This document shows positions 25,071 through 34,283 of a stretch of DNA of 64,000 nucleotides, piece after piece. The notes below the pieces were generated by a model. The model was given only the letters and a program-made list of their open reading frames with translations, was not told the origin of the DNA and ran no database searches. Every line of letters starts with the position of its first letter. The first letter of the stretch is position 1. The translations under genes were made by a program, and so were the position numbers. Source of the stretch: RH-AL1 sp965214415 (GTDB lineage: Bacteria; Pseudomonadota; Alphaproteobacteria; Rhizobiales; Beijerinckiaceae); NCBI GenBank assembly GCA_965214415.1, contig CBDCBQ010000003.1, positions 1,798,001-1,862,000 of the forward strand, in the 5' to 3' direction.

Positions 25071-25457
25071 TCGGATCAGGTCGGCATCACGCCGCGAACT
25101 GCCGCCGCGCCTGTCGGGCGTGGTCGTCGGATCAGGTCGGCATCACGCCGCGAAACAGGTTCTGCACGTTGACGCGCGTGCGGCCCCACCAGTCGCTCAC
25201 GGGCGTGGCGTTGCGCTCGCGGCGGGAGACGTCGATCGCGTAGCGGGCGCGGTCGATCGCGCCGAGCAGATTGGGATCGAGGCGTCGGCCCGCCCGGCGA
25301 GGCCGCGCGCCGCCACGGCGGGGAGCGCGCGGTGGACGCGGCCACATGCGCGACGATCGGCAAGGAGCGCGCGTCGGCCCGCCCGGCGGCGGCTTCGTAG
25401 CGGGCGCACACGCCGGCGATCTCTTCGAAACCGAACAAAGTCGACGCGTTGCGCAGG
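25071..25457 (-). pseudogene. Fragments of a histidine-phosphotransfer protein with duplicated ends
   Basis: Read on the minus strand, PHTVHNLRNASTLFGFEEIAGVCARYEAAAGR resembles an Hpt helix with its histidine, but the frame breaks near 25330. A second stretch, GAIDRARYAIDVSRRER and DWWGRTRVNVQNLFRGVMPT, ends the locus. Most of this second stretch is nearly identical to the end of the response-regulator gene at 25458-26162, because 103 bp are duplicated. A 28-bp direct repeat (25071-25098 and 25127-25154) follows. No intact gene. Confidence 0.65.
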
Positions 25458-25613
25458 TTATGGACCGTGTGCGGGACGCTCGACGAACTCAAATTTCCAA
25501 CATCCGAACGCGCGAAACAGGTTCTGCACGTTGACGCGCGTGCGGCCCCACCAGTCGCTCACGGGCGTGGCGTGGCGCTCGCGGCGGGAGACGTCGATCG
25601 CGTAGCGGGCGCG
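25149..25613. repeat. 103-bp direct duplication
   Basis: 25149-25251 and 25511-25613 are the same over 103 bp except for one base (T25212 versus G25574). The second copy supplies the coding end of the response-regulator gene, the first copy the end of the Hpt fragment. The near identity points to a recent event. Confidence 0.9.
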
Positions 25614-26162
25614 TTTAGCGTGGATGCCGGTCTCCGTCGCGTCGAGCAGGGCGGAGAAATCGCACAGGTAGTCGGCCGCCTCCTCCTCGTCCAAACGCTC
25701 GGTGTACTTGGCAAAGGCGCCCAGGCGCCAAACGGGCTTCCAGTCACTGGCATTCGATGCCGCAGCGCCGACGAGATCGCCGACCTTGCTGACGAGCAGG
25801 CTTGGATCGATCGGCTTGGCGATGAAGGCATCGATCCCCGACCAGAACGCATACGTCTCGGCGTCGGGCTGCGCGGTCGCGGTCAGCGCCGCGATCTTGA
25901 CGCCCGACATGACGCCCTCGCGCGCGCGAATGCGGGCCGCCGCCTCGAAGCCGTTCATGCCCGGCATCTCGATGTCCATGAGGACGAGATCATAGGGCTT
26001 GGTCCAGGTCGCGGCGCAAGCGGACTCGCCGTCGTCGGCGAGATCGACGTCGTAGTCGGCCGCGGTGAGGATGCCGCCGAAGATTTCGCGGTTGAGCTCG
26101 GCATCGTCGACGAGGAGGATCCGCGGCCGAACGACGGCCGAGGTGATATGAACGTCCGACAT
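25458..26162 (-). CDS. Response regulator, 3' end rearranged
   Basis: 234 residues. Residues 1-125 are a receiver domain: ILLVDDAELNREIFGG, phospho-acceptor in LVLMDIEMPGMNGFEAA, then ALTAT and AFIAKPID with the conserved lysine. The next part (LGAFAKYTERLDEEEAADYLCDFSALLDATE) resembles the beginning of an Hpt-like region. The C-terminus is formed by a duplicated 103-bp block and ends in a different frame (FGCWKFEFVERPAHGP) that is unlikely to be original. No DNA-binding output domain. It is divergent from ilvC. Confidence 0.75.
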   Translation of the reverse strand: MSDVHITSAVVRPRILLVDDAELNREIFGGILTAADYDVDLADDGESACAATWTKPYDLVLMDIEMPGMNGFEAAARIRAREGVMSGVKIAALTATAQPDAETYAFWSGIDAFIAKPIDPSLLVSKVGDLVGAAASNASDWKPVWRLGAFAKYTERLDEEEAADYLCDFSALLDATETGIHAKRARYAIDVSRRERHATPVSDWWGRTRVNVQNLFRAFGCWKFEFVERPAHGP

Positions 26163-26334
26163 GGTCGCACCATCGGGATTGCGGAATTATCGCACCATTA
26201 AGCGTAACGAGGTTTCCCGATCGTTAACGGAGCGGCCGATCCGCCGGTGAGCCTGCAGGCTTTACCCGCATCGCCCGTGCGCCTAGAACCCCGCCACACC
26301 TGTAGTGATGCCAAGCAAGGAAACGAGACCTCTC

Positions 26335-27354
26335 ATGCGCGTGTATTACGATCGGGACGCCGACCTCAACCTCATCAAGGGCAAGAAGGTCGCCGTCGTC
26401 GGCTACGGCAGCCAGGGCCACGCGCATGTGCTCAATCTGCGCGATTCCGGCATCAAGGACGTCTGCGTCGCGCTGCGCGCGGGCTCGTCCTCGGCCAAGA
26501 AGGCCGAGAGCGAGGGCATCAAGGTGATGAGCGTCGAAGAGGCCGCGCGCTGGGCCGATCTCGTGATGATGCTCACACCCGACGAACTGCAGGGCGAAAT
26601 CTACGCCCGCGACCTCGCCGACAACATGAAGCAGGGCGCGGCCTTGGCCTTCGCGCACGGGCTCAACATCCATTTCAACCTGATCGAGCCGCGCCCCGAC
26701 CTCGACGTGATCATGATCGCGCCGAAGGGTCCCGGTCACACCGTGCGCTCGGAATACAAGAAGGGCGGCGGCGTTCCCTGCCTCATCGCCATCGCCAAGG
26801 ATGCCTCGGGCAACGCGCACGACCTGGGGCTTTCCTATGCCTCGGCGATCGGCGGCGGCCGCGCGGGCATCATCGAGACGACGTTCCGCGAGGAATGCGA
26901 GACCGACCTTTTCGGCGAGCAGGCGGTGCTGTGCGGCGGCCTGGTCGAGATGATCCGCGCCGGCTTCGAGACGCTGGTGGAAGCCGGCTACGCGCCGGAA
27001 ATGGCGTATTTCGAGTGCCTGCACGAGGTGAAGCTGATCGTCGACCTCATCTACGAGGGCGGCATCGCCAACATGAACTACTCGATCTCGAACACCGCCG
27101 AGTACGGCGAATACGTCACCGGCCCGCGCATCATCACGCCCGAGACCAAGGCCGAGATGAAGCGCGTGCTGACCGACATCCAGAGCGGCAAGTTCACCCG
27201 CGACTGGATGCTCGAGAACCGGGTCAACCAGACCTCGTTCAAGGCCACGCGCGCCAAGGCGGCGAGCCACCAGATCGAGGAGGTCGGCGCCAAGCTGCGC
27301 GAGATGATGCCGTGGATCGGCGCCAACAAGCTGGTGGACAAGGAGAAGAACTGA
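26335..27354 (+). CDS. ilvC: Ketol-acid reductoisomerase
   Basis: 339 residues, the class I length. It converts acetolactate to dihydroxyisovalerate with NADPH, the second step of valine and isoleucine synthesis. NADPH-binding GYGSQGHAHVLNLRDSG (about 24-40), FAHGLNIHF, and catalytic acidic residues in CETDLFGEQAVLCGG and EVKLIVDLIYEGG. ATG at 26335 (MRVYYDRDAD) is the family start; two upstream ATGs would add ten residues. Confidence 0.97.
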   Translation: MRVYYDRDADLNLIKGKKVAVVGYGSQGHAHVLNLRDSGIKDVCVALRAGSSSAKKAESEGIKVMSVEEAARWADLVMMLTPDELQGEIYARDLADNMKQGAALAFAHGLNIHFNLIEPRPDLDVIMIAPKGPGHTVRSEYKKGGGVPCLIAIAKDASGNAHDLGLSYASAIGGGRAGIIETTFREECETDLFGEQAVLCGGLVEMIRAGFETLVEAGYAPEMAYFECLHEVKLIVDLIYEGGIANMNYSISNTAEYGEYVTGPRIITPETKAEMKRVLTDIQSGKFTRDWMLENRVNQTSFKATRAKAASHQIEEVGAKLREMMPWIGANKLVDKEKN

Positions 27355-27375
27355 GGCGGCAGCTTGCGGTCTTCG

Positions 27376-27403
27376 CATGTGAAGCTGATATTGGCTTCAC
27401 ATG
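27376..27403. promoter_or_regulatory. 10-bp inverted repeat, operator of the Xre/RES module
   Basis: CATGTGAAGC (27376-27385), 8-nt spacer, GCTTCACATG (27394-27403). Perfect arms directly before the antitoxin start at 27416, the usual site for autorepression by the antitoxin-toxin complex. Confidence 0.8.
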
Positions 27404-27415
27404 AGGAGACTCGCG

Positions 27416-27844
27416 ATGGCGGATTTGATGACGATCGAAGGGCTGCTCGGCGTCAGGCCGACGGCGTTGGGGTCTCGGCTAAGCCTGGCCAAGAGCATTT
27501 CCGCCGGCTTGCCCGTCGCGGCACTCGATCGGCTTGCTGGGATCGTGGCGCCCGACGACGTCCGCTTCAAGTACAGGCTCGTGCCCAAGGCGACACTGGA
27601 GCGCCGCACGAGGGCAACAAAGCGACTTAGCGTCGAGGAGGGCGACCGTCTCGCCCGCCTCGCCAAGGTCTTCGCGATGGGACTGGACGTCTTCCGCAGC
27701 GAGGGGTTGGTACGCGAGTTTCTGCGCCGGCCGCATCCGATGCTCGAGGGCCAGAGCCCCCTCGACGTCGCTCTCGCCACGGGGCCGGGCGCCGACGCCG
27801 TCATCAATCTGCTTGGTCGGGCCTCCTACGGCGCCGCCGTTTGA
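27416..27844 (+). CDS. Xre/MbcA/ParS-type antitoxin
   Basis: 142 residues. The C-terminal DUF2384 domain (VFAMGLDVFRSEGLVREFLRRPHPMLEGQSPLDVALATGPGADAVINLLGR by parts) is the toxin-binding part; the N-terminal region includes the Xre-like helical segment. ATG at 27416, preceded by GAGGAG; ATG at 27401 is inside the operator. Partner of the RES-domain toxin that begins 1 bp after this stop. Confidence 0.9.
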   Translation: MADLMTIEGLLGVRPTALGSRLSLAKSISAGLPVAALDRLAGIVAPDDVRFKYRLVPKATLERRTRATKRLSVEEGDRLARLAKVFAMGLDVFRSEGLVREFLRRPHPMLEGQSPLDVALATGPGADAVINLLGRASYGAAV

Positions 27845-27845
27845 G

Positions 27846-28316
27846 GTGAAGACGGACCGCGTCCTTTCCTGCTTCCGCATCGGCGATCCAGACGGCGCGT
27901 TTCCGATCTATGACAGCGAAGGCTCTAGGCTCTATCCGGGCCGGTGGAACACGCCCGCCAGCCCGATGATCTACACGTCCGAACACTATTCGACCGCGAT
28001 GCTCGAGAAGCTCGTGCACCTGAACGGTCTGATGCCGCCAAACCAGCATTTCATTCGCATCACAATACCGAACGGAACAAGCTACGAGGTGTTCCAGGCC
28101 GCCGCGTGGTCCGGCTGGGATGGTCAAGATGAGACGATCTGCAAGGCCTTCGGTGCCGCTTGGCATGCCGAAGCTCGAAGCGCCGTCCTCCTCGTCCCGT
28201 CCATCCCGGCCCGTTTGGAACGCAACATCCTGATCAATCCAGCACATCCGCAGGCCGCAGGCATTTCGTGCGAGCTGGCGGAGCCGGTCTGGTGGGATGC
28301 GCGTCTTTACAGGTGA
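27846..28316 (+). CDS. RES-domain toxin (NAD-degrading family)
   Basis: 156 residues from GTG at 27846. The RES-domain landmarks are present: FRIGDPDGAFPIYDSEGSRLYPGRWNTPASPMIYTSEHYSTAMLEKL by parts, with the RES-like Arg, Glu and Ser positions recognisable as R-W-N and YTSEH. Proteins of this family degrade NAD+ when freed from the antitoxin. No frameshift or stop; this is the only intact toxin-antitoxin module in the window. Confidence 0.88.
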   Translation: MKTDRVLSCFRIGDPDGAFPIYDSEGSRLYPGRWNTPASPMIYTSEHYSTAMLEKLVHLNGLMPPNQHFIRITIPNGTSYEVFQAAAWSGWDGQDETICKAFGAAWHAEARSAVLLVPSIPARLERNILINPAHPQAAGISCELAEPVWWDARLYR

Positions 28317-28354
28317 CTCCGCGCCCGTTCGGATGGCGGAGAAGGGATCCGTCG

Positions 28355-28753
28355 ATGCCAAGTTCGCCAGCCCACGACCTCACCGACACCTGGCACGGCC
28401 GGTACTCTAACGATGGTCGCCAGGAGCACGTCTCCTTCGTCGCGCATCTCGACCACGCCGGCGATCTTCTGTCTGGGATGATCGAGGAGCCGGGCATGCG
28501 GTCGGCGGCGGGCTCGATGTTGACGGCGACGGTCTCCGGAACCGTGTCGGGCGAGACGGTCGCTTTTCTCAAGGCCTACGGCGACAAAGTCCCTGGGTAC
28601 GATGTCGTGCGATATTCGGGTGCGGTCCGCGACGAAGGACTGGAGATCGCCGGCACTTGGACGGTTCCCGGCAGCTGGTCGGGCACGTTCCTCATGATCC
28701 GCACCCGCGGCCTCGTTCTCGCGGCCGCGCGGACGCAGGCGGAGAAGGTGTGA
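28355..28753 (+). CDS. Hypothetical protein
   Basis: 132 residues, ATG preceded by GAGAAGGGA. The sequence reads WHGRYSNDGRQEHVSFVAHLDHAGDLLSGMIEEP, then VSGTVSGETVAFLKAYG and GTWTVPGSWSGTFLMIRT: alternating beta-strands with glycines, suggesting a small soluble beta-barrel. No family recognised. It lies between the RES toxin and maeB, all in the same direction. Confidence 0.75.
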   Translation: MPSSPAHDLTDTWHGRYSNDGRQEHVSFVAHLDHAGDLLSGMIEEPGMRSAAGSMLTATVSGTVSGETVAFLKAYGDKVPGYDVVRYSGAVRDEGLEIAGTWTVPGSWSGTFLMIRTRGLVLAAARTQAEKV

Positions 28754-28848
28754 GAGCCGGCGAGACCGAGCTCGGCTCCCCTCCCCCGCCATGGACCTCG
28801 CCCGCCCTTCGGCCTAAGCAGCGATCTCCTTCACGGCAGAAGGCTCCC

Positions 28849-31158
28849 ATGGCCGATCCCATCACCAACGAGCTCGCCACCGCGGCGCTCGCCTACCATC
28901 GCGAGCCGCGCCCCGGAAAGCTCGAGATCCAGGCGACCAAGCCGCTCGCCACGCAGCGCGATCTCGCGCTCGCCTACTCGCCGGGCGTTGCCGCGGCCTG
29001 CCTGGCGATCGCCGCCGATCCGGCCCAGGCCGACGAGATGACGATCCGCCAAAATCTCGTCGCGGTGTTGTCGAACGGCACGGCCGTGCTCGGCCTCGGT
29101 GACATCGGCCCGCTGGCCTCGAAGCCGGTGATGGAGGGCAAGGCGGTCCTCTTCAAGAAGTTCGCCGGCATCGACGTGTTCGACATCGAGGTCGATGCCA
29201 AGGACCCGCGGAAACTCATCGAGGTGGTCGCCGCGCTGGAGCCGACCTTCGGCGGCATCAACCTCGAGGACATCAAGGCGCCGGAGTGCTTCGAGGTCGA
29301 GCGGACCTTGCGCGAGCGGATGAAGATCCCAGTCTTCCACGACGACCAGCACGGCACCGCGATCATCGTCGCCGCCGCCGTCACCAACGCGCTCGTCTTC
29401 GCCGGGAAGATGATCGGCGACGCCAGGATCGTGGCGTCGGGCGCCGGCGCCGCCGCGCTCGCCTGCCTCGACCTGCTGGTGACGCTGGGCGCGCGTCACG
29501 AGAACATCACGGTGAGCGACATCGAGGGCGTGGTCTACAAGGGTCGCACGACGCTGATGGACCCGCGCAAGGCGATCTACGCGCGCGAGACCAGCGCCCG
29601 CACGCTGGCGGAGGTGATCGGCGGCGCCGACGTGTTCCTGGGCCTCTCCGCCGGCGGCGTGCTGAAGCCCGAGATGCTGGCGCGCATGGCCGACAAGCCA
29701 CTGATCATGGCGCTCGCCAACCCCTATCCCGAGATCGAGCCGGCCGAGGCGCTTGCGGCGCGGCCCGACGCGATGATCTGCACCGGGCGCTCGGATTATC
29801 CGAACCAGGTCAACAACGTGATCTGCTTCCCCTACATTTTCCGCGGCGCGCTCGATGTGTCGGCCTCCGCGATCAACGAGGAGATGAAGCTCGCCGCCGT
29901 GCACGCCATCGCCCGCCTGGCGCAGGAGCCGCCGTCCGACGTCGTCGCCAAGGCCTACGGCGGCCAATCGCGGCTCTATGGCAAGGACAGCCTGATCCCG
30001 TCCCCGTTCGACCCGCGCCTGATCCTGCGCATCGCGCCGGCGGTGGCGAAGGCGGCGATGGACTCGGGCGTCGCGCGCAAGCCGATCACCGACTTCGACG
30101 CCTACCAGGACCAGCTCTCGCGCTTCGTGTTCCGCTCCGGCTTCATCATGAAGCCGTTGATGGAGGCGGCGCGGAAGGACCCGAAGCGCGTGATCTACGC
30201 GGACGGCGAGGACGAGCGCGTGCTCTCGGCGATCCAGACGATCCGCGAGGAGCGCATCGCCCATTGCATCGTCATCGGGCGGCCGGAGGTGATCGCGACG
30301 CGGCTCGCGCGCTACGGCCTGACGATCCGGCCGGGCGAGGACTTCGAGATCATCGATCCCGAGGACGACCCGCGCTACCGCGACTATGTCGCGACCTATG
30401 TGCAGGCGGCCGGCCGCAGCGGCATCACGCCCGATTCGGCGCGCCTCCTGGTGCGCACCAATCCGACCATCATCGCCGCGATCGCGCTCCGGCGCGGCGA
30501 CGCGGATGCGATGATCTGCGGCATCGTCGGCGGCTTCCACAAGCGGCTGCGCTCGATCCGCGAGATCATCGGCCTGATGCCGGACGCCAGCGACTTCTCG
30601 GCGATGAGCATGCTCGTCACCAACAAGGGTCCGCTGTTCATCACCGACACGCAGGTGCGCCACGATCCGTCGGCCAGCGATATCGCCGAGATGGCGCAGA
30701 TGTCGGCCCGTCACGTGCGCCGCTTCGGCATCGAGCCGAAGATCGCGCTCGTCTCGCACTCCGACTTCGGCACCGACGATTCGCCCGCCGCCCGCAAGAT
30801 GCGCGAGGCGCTGGCGATTTTGCGCGCGGTCGCGCCGGACCTCGAGGTCGACGGCGAGATGCAGGCCGACACCGCGCTCTCGCAGGAAACGCGCGACCGC
30901 ATCCTGCCGGGCTCGACCTTGAGGGGCGAGGCCAACATCCTGGTGATGCCGAACATCGACGCCGCCAACATCGCCTACCAGTTGACCAAGGTGATGGCGG
31001 ACGCGCTCCCCGTCGGCCCGATCCTGATTGGCGCCGCGCAGCCGGCCCACATCCTCACCCCCGCCACGACCTCGCGCGGCGTCCTCAACATGACGGCGCT
31101 GGCTGTCGTCGAGGCGCAAGCCCGCGCCGGCACACGGCAAGTGACTCCCGACGCATGA
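28849..31158 (+). CDS. maeB: NADP-dependent malic enzyme fused to a phosphotransacetylase-like domain
   Basis: 769 residues. Residues 1 to about 430 are malic enzyme (oxidative decarboxylation of malate to pyruvate): TRDLALAYSPGVA-like start, FHDDQHGTAIIVAAAVTNAL, and the Rossmann stretch IVASGAGAAALACL. About 430-769 resemble phosphate acetyltransferase, usually regulatory in these fusions. ATG at 28849 is preceded by weak purines. The next gene starts in the overlap ATGA, so the two are translationally coupled. Usual role: NADPH and pyruvate supply. Confidence 0.95.
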   Translation: MADPITNELATAALAYHREPRPGKLEIQATKPLATQRDLALAYSPGVAAACLAIAADPAQADEMTIRQNLVAVLSNGTAVLGLGDIGPLASKPVMEGKAVLFKKFAGIDVFDIEVDAKDPRKLIEVVAALEPTFGGINLEDIKAPECFEVERTLRERMKIPVFHDDQHGTAIIVAAAVTNALVFAGKMIGDARIVASGAGAAALACLDLLVTLGARHENITVSDIEGVVYKGRTTLMDPRKAIYARETSARTLAEVIGGADVFLGLSAGGVLKPEMLARMADKPLIMALANPYPEIEPAEALAARPDAMICTGRSDYPNQVNNVICFPYIFRGALDVSASAINEEMKLAAVHAIARLAQEPPSDVVAKAYGGQSRLYGKDSLIPSPFDPRLILRIAPAVAKAAMDSGVARKPITDFDAYQDQLSRFVFRSGFIMKPLMEAARKDPKRVIYADGEDERVLSAIQTIREERIAHCIVIGRPEVIATRLARYGLTIRPGEDFEIIDPEDDPRYRDYVATYVQAAGRSGITPDSARLLVRTNPTIIAAIALRRGDADAMICGIVGGFHKRLRSIREIIGLMPDASDFSAMSMLVTNKGPLFITDTQVRHDPSASDIAEMAQMSARHVRRFGIEPKIALVSHSDFGTDDSPAARKMREALAILRAVAPDLEVDGEMQADTALSQETRDRILPGSTLRGEANILVMPNIDAANIAYQLTKVMADALPVGPILIGAAQPAHILTPATTSRGVLNMTALAVVEAQARAGTRQVTPDA

Positions 31159-31676
31159 AGCTCAGGTTCGGGATCGACCCGGCGGCACTGGCGCAGATCC
31201 GTGCCCGCCTCGATGCTCTCTGCGCCGAGCCGCCGGTCGGGCGCCTGCTCTCCTACGTCTACCTCGACACGCCCGACGGCGACCTCGCCGCCCACGGCAT
31301 GGCGCTGCGCTTCCGCCGCAGCGCCGCGCTCGGCGCGCCCGCCACGAGCCGCCCCTGGCGCCGCCAGGAGATCGCCGCGAAGGCCGCGCCCGACGCCTCG
31401 ATCAAGTCGCTCGGCATCCGCCGCCTCAAGGAGCGCCTCGACGCCACCTTCAGCGTCCGCATCGAACGCTGGACCTGGCGGAGCGCCGACGGCGTCATCT
31501 CGCTCGACACCAGCGCGGTCTCGACCGGCGCCGCAGAGGAAACGTTCACCGAGTTGCGCATCGTCTGCAAGAAGAAGCACGCCGACCGCGCGATGACCTT
31601 CGCGGTCGAGCTGGGCGCGACACGCCTGTCGTCGGTCCGCGCGCGGGAGCGGGGGCTGGCGCTGCTGGGGGCTTGA
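31155..31676 (+). CDS. CYTH-domain protein (inorganic triphosphatase-like)
   Basis: 173 residues. CYTH-fold enzymes hydrolyse triphosphates or make cAMP; the family pattern is several Lys/Arg/Glu strands lining a tunnel. Here MKLRFGIDP, YLDTPDGDLAAHGMALRFRR and a later VRIERWTW, LRIVCKKKHADR, FAVELGATR show the alternating charged strands. The start overlaps the maeB stop (ATGA). Confidence 0.75.
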   Translation: MKLRFGIDPAALAQIRARLDALCAEPPVGRLLSYVYLDTPDGDLAAHGMALRFRRSAALGAPATSRPWRRQEIAAKAAPDASIKSLGIRRLKERLDATFSVRIERWTWRSADGVISLDTSAVSTGAAEETFTELRIVCKKKHADRAMTFAVELGATRLSSVRARERGLALLGA

Positions 31677-31677
31677 G

Positions 31678-32457
31678 CTACCACCGCAACCCGCCCTCCC
31701 CCCGGTGCAGGCGCTCCGCCTCCGGCGTGAAGCCCGCGCCCGCGTGCAGCACCAGCGGGGGTGCCAGGCGGAACTTGGCGCGGCCGCCCTTTTCGGCGCG
31801 CAGCAGCACGCGCACGGCATCGCTGCCTTCGCGCGGCAGCACCGGCAGCAGCGTCACGCTGGCCCGACCCTCGAGTGACCGTAGCAGCGCGGGGACGGCG
31901 TCGGCGCGGTGGATGACGACGAGAGTGCGGTGCGGGCGCAGCAGGGCGAGACTGGCCGCGAGCCAGGCGGCGAGACCACCGGCGCCTTCCACGTGGGCGG
32001 CACGGCGCGCGGGGTCGGGCGAGGCGCGCACGCTGCCTGCCTCGTGGAACGGCGGATTGGTCAGCACGAGGTCGGCGCGGCCGTCGAGCTCGGCCTCGCG
32101 GCGGGCGGCGGAAAGAATGTCGAGATCGACCACGCGGGCGCGGGCGGCGAGGTCGTTGGCTGCGATGTTGTCCGCGGCGAGGCGGACCGCGAGCGGGTCG
32201 TTCTCGAGCAGCACCACGCGCGCGCCCGGCGCGAGAAAAGCGGCGCCGAGACCGGCCGCGCCGACGCCCGCGCCGACATCGGCGATGAGCCCGACGAAGT
32301 CGCGCGGGACGGCGGCGGCGAGCAGCACGGCGTCCGTGCCGGCGCGATGGCCGCGCGCGGGCTGACGGAGCAGCAGCCGGCCGCCATAGAACGCGTCGGT
32401 CGTGATGGCGAGATCGGTGGCGGGCGCCTCGTCGACGAGGGCGGCGGCGTCAGGCAC
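31678..32457 (-). CDS. TrmN6-like N-methyltransferase
   Basis: 259 residues from GTG at 32457, overlapping the preceding DUF2007 stop by 8 bp. The AdoMet motif IADVGAGVGAAGLGAAFLAPGARVVLLENDP is followed by the catalytic NPPF (LVLTNPPFHEAGS) of N6-adenine methyltransferases. It resembles tRNA1(Val) adenine-37 methyltransferases; an rRNA or tRNA target is likely but not proved. Confidence 0.85.
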   Translation of the reverse strand: MPDAAALVDEAPATDLAITTDAFYGGRLLLRQPARGHRAGTDAVLLAAAVPRDFVGLIADVGAGVGAAGLGAAFLAPGARVVLLENDPLAVRLAADNIAANDLAARARVVDLDILSAARREAELDGRADLVLTNPPFHEAGSVRASPDPARRAAHVEGAGGLAAWLAASLALLRPHRTLVVIHRADAVPALLRSLEGRASVTLLPVLPREGSDAVRVLLRAEKGGRAKFRLAPPLVLHAGAGFTPEAERLHRGEGGLRW

Positions 32458-32674
32458 CGCGCAGCTCGCCGAGCAGGCCCGCCCCGTGCAGCGCCATGCG
32501 GGCGCGGCCGAGGTCGTCGGCATCGATCAGCATGCGGCGCGGCAAAAAGCCCAGCGAGCCCTCGAGCGCGCTCATGTACTGGTCGGCGACGAACACGCCG
32601 ATCTCGTGCTCGGCGAGCAGCGCCTCGATTCGCGAGATCAGGACGATGTCGTTCGTGCGGAGCAGCTCGATCAT
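32450..32674 (-). CDS. DUF2007-family protein
   Basis: 74 residues from ATG at 32674, with GGGGACC upstream. The sequence IELLRTNDIVLISRIEALLAEHEIGVFVADQYMSALEGS, FLPRRMLIDADDLGRARMALH is typical of the DUF2007 signal-transducing fold related to PII. Function unknown. It overlaps the TrmN6-like gene and is transcribed with it. Confidence 0.85.
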   Translation of the reverse strand: MIELLRTNDIVLISRIEALLAEHEIGVFVADQYMSALEGSLGFLPRRMLIDADDLGRARMALHGAGLLGELRGA

Positions 32675-32810
32675 GACGGTCCCCGGGCGGCCGCCGGCAT
32701 GTTGCATGGGGTCCCCCGCCTCGCAAGGGCGCGGGGTCGGCGCGAACGGGTCGGCGCCACTTGCCGGCGCGGTTGCCGTTCCCGACGCACGGCTCTAAGT
32801 AGCGGACGAC

Positions 32811-33839
32811 ATGCGGAGTACGCCCTTGGGTCTGGTGGTTCCCCTCGACGAGAAGACGGCCGACTCGGGGATCCGCGCGCTCACCGGCTTGGTGGGGCCC
32901 GACATGGCGCGGGTCGACGCGACCATCCTGTCGCGCGCGGCCTCGCATGTCTCGATGATCCCGGATGTCGCGCGCCACCTCATCGCCTCCGGCGGCAAGC
33001 GGCTGCGACCGATGCTGACGCTCGCGACCGCCGGCCTCTGCGGCTACGATGGCGAGGGCCACGTCAAGCTCGCCGCCGCCGTCGAGTTCATGCACACGGC
33101 GACGCTGCTGCACGACGACGTGGTCGACGAGAGCGACATGCGGCGCGGCAAGCTCGCGGCGCGCATGCTGTGGGGCAACGAGGCGAGCGTGCTCGTCGGC
33201 GACTTCCTGCTGGGCCAGGCCTTCAAGATGATGGTCGAGGTCGGCTCGCTCGCGTGCCTCGACGTGCTCTCCTCGGCGGCGGTGGTGATCGCCGAGGGCG
33301 AGGTGATGCAGCTCTCCGCCGCCAAGGACACGCAGACGACGGAAGCCGACTACCTCGCCGTGATCCAGGCGAAGACGGCGGCGCTCTTCGGGGCCGCATG
33401 CGAGGTCGGCGCCATCCTCGCGAAGCGGTCGGACGCGGAGGCCGCGGCTTGCCGGGCTTACGGCGTCAATCTCGGCATCGCCTTCCAGCTGATCGACGAC
33501 GCGCTCGACTACGGCGGCACCGCGGCCACGCTGGGCAAGAACGTCGGCGACGATTTTCGCGAGGGCAAGATCACCCTGCCCGTCGTGCTCGCCTTCCGGC
33601 GCGGCTCGGAGACCGAGCGTGCCTTCTGGCGTCGCGCCCTGGAGGAGGGTTCGCGCAGCGACGAGGATCTCGCGACGGCGGTCGAAACGCTCCGCGCCCA
33701 TGGCGTGCTGGAGGAGACGGTCGAGCGCGCCCGCCGCTACGGCGCGACGGCCTGCGAGGCGCTCGATCTCTTCCCGCCGTCGCGGTGGACCCAGGCGTTG
33801 AACGACGTCGTCGCCTTTTGCGTCGACCGCTCTCACTGA
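32811..33839 (+). CDS. ispB: Polyprenyl diphosphate synthase (ubiquinone side-chain type)
   Basis: 342 residues. First aspartate-rich motif LLHDDVVDESDMRRG and second QLIDDALDY are both present, with GGKRLRP (substrate binding) upstream. The enzyme condenses isopentenyl units to the long chain of ubiquinone. The length fits octaprenyl or decaprenyl synthases; the exact chain length cannot be read from sequence. It is divergent from the DUF2007/TrmN6 pair. Confidence 0.93.
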   Translation: MRSTPLGLVVPLDEKTADSGIRALTGLVGPDMARVDATILSRAASHVSMIPDVARHLIASGGKRLRPMLTLATAGLCGYDGEGHVKLAAAVEFMHTATLLHDDVVDESDMRRGKLAARMLWGNEASVLVGDFLLGQAFKMMVEVGSLACLDVLSSAAVVIAEGEVMQLSAAKDTQTTEADYLAVIQAKTAALFGAACEVGAILAKRSDAEAAACRAYGVNLGIAFQLIDDALDYGGTAATLGKNVGDDFREGKITLPVVLAFRRGSETERAFWRRALEEGSRSDEDLATAVETLRAHGVLEETVERARRYGATACEALDLFPPSRWTQALNDVVAFCVDRSH

Positions 33840-33949
33840 ACGGACGATTGTGCAAAATTTATTGGGATTTTGATGCTTTCCATCTTGCGTGTCGGCTGCC
33901 CCATGGGCAATTCTGCCGATGTATACCGTCATCCGAAGGCGTGCTCGGC

Positions 33950-34264
33950 ATGTTCATGGACAAACAGGGCGCGGATCGGAGAACCATTCCGCATGTCCTC
34001 CGGAAAGTCCGCGACGACGCGCGCGCCGGGGCGAATTCGCTCAAGGTCACGCTTTTCAAGGGCAGCCACGGGCAGATCTGTGGCTGGTTCGTCGGACCTC
34101 TCGTCTTCGTCGCTGGCCATGTCCGCCTGCCGTTCCTCGCCCAGTCCGACGAGATTCTCGCCGAAGTCGCGGTGATCCGGGCGATCACCGAGGCCGAGGC
34201 GACGAGGAGCGACATCTGCCTCGTCGACCCGGACGATTTGTGGGACACGGTCTGGCGGAAATAG
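33950..34264 (+). CDS. Hypothetical protein
   Basis: 104 residues, ATG at 33950 (or 33956). The sequence has RRTIPHVLRKVRDDARAGANSLKVTLFKGSHGQICGWFVGPL, then EILAEVAVIRAITEAEA and DLWDTVWRK. Alternating strands and one long helix suggest a small alpha/beta protein. No family recognised. The preceding 110 bp show no other gene. Confidence 0.55.
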   Translation: MFMDKQGADRRTIPHVLRKVRDDARAGANSLKVTLFKGSHGQICGWFVGPLVFVAGHVRLPFLAQSDEILAEVAVIRAITEAEATRSDICLVDPDDLWDTVWRK

Positions 34265-34283
34265 CCGCGCGGCAGCCCGCGGC

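Noticed and set aside
30978..31820. Minus-strand frame across the CYTH gene
   Set aside because: Low-complexity Arg/Ala composition typical of a shadow frame.
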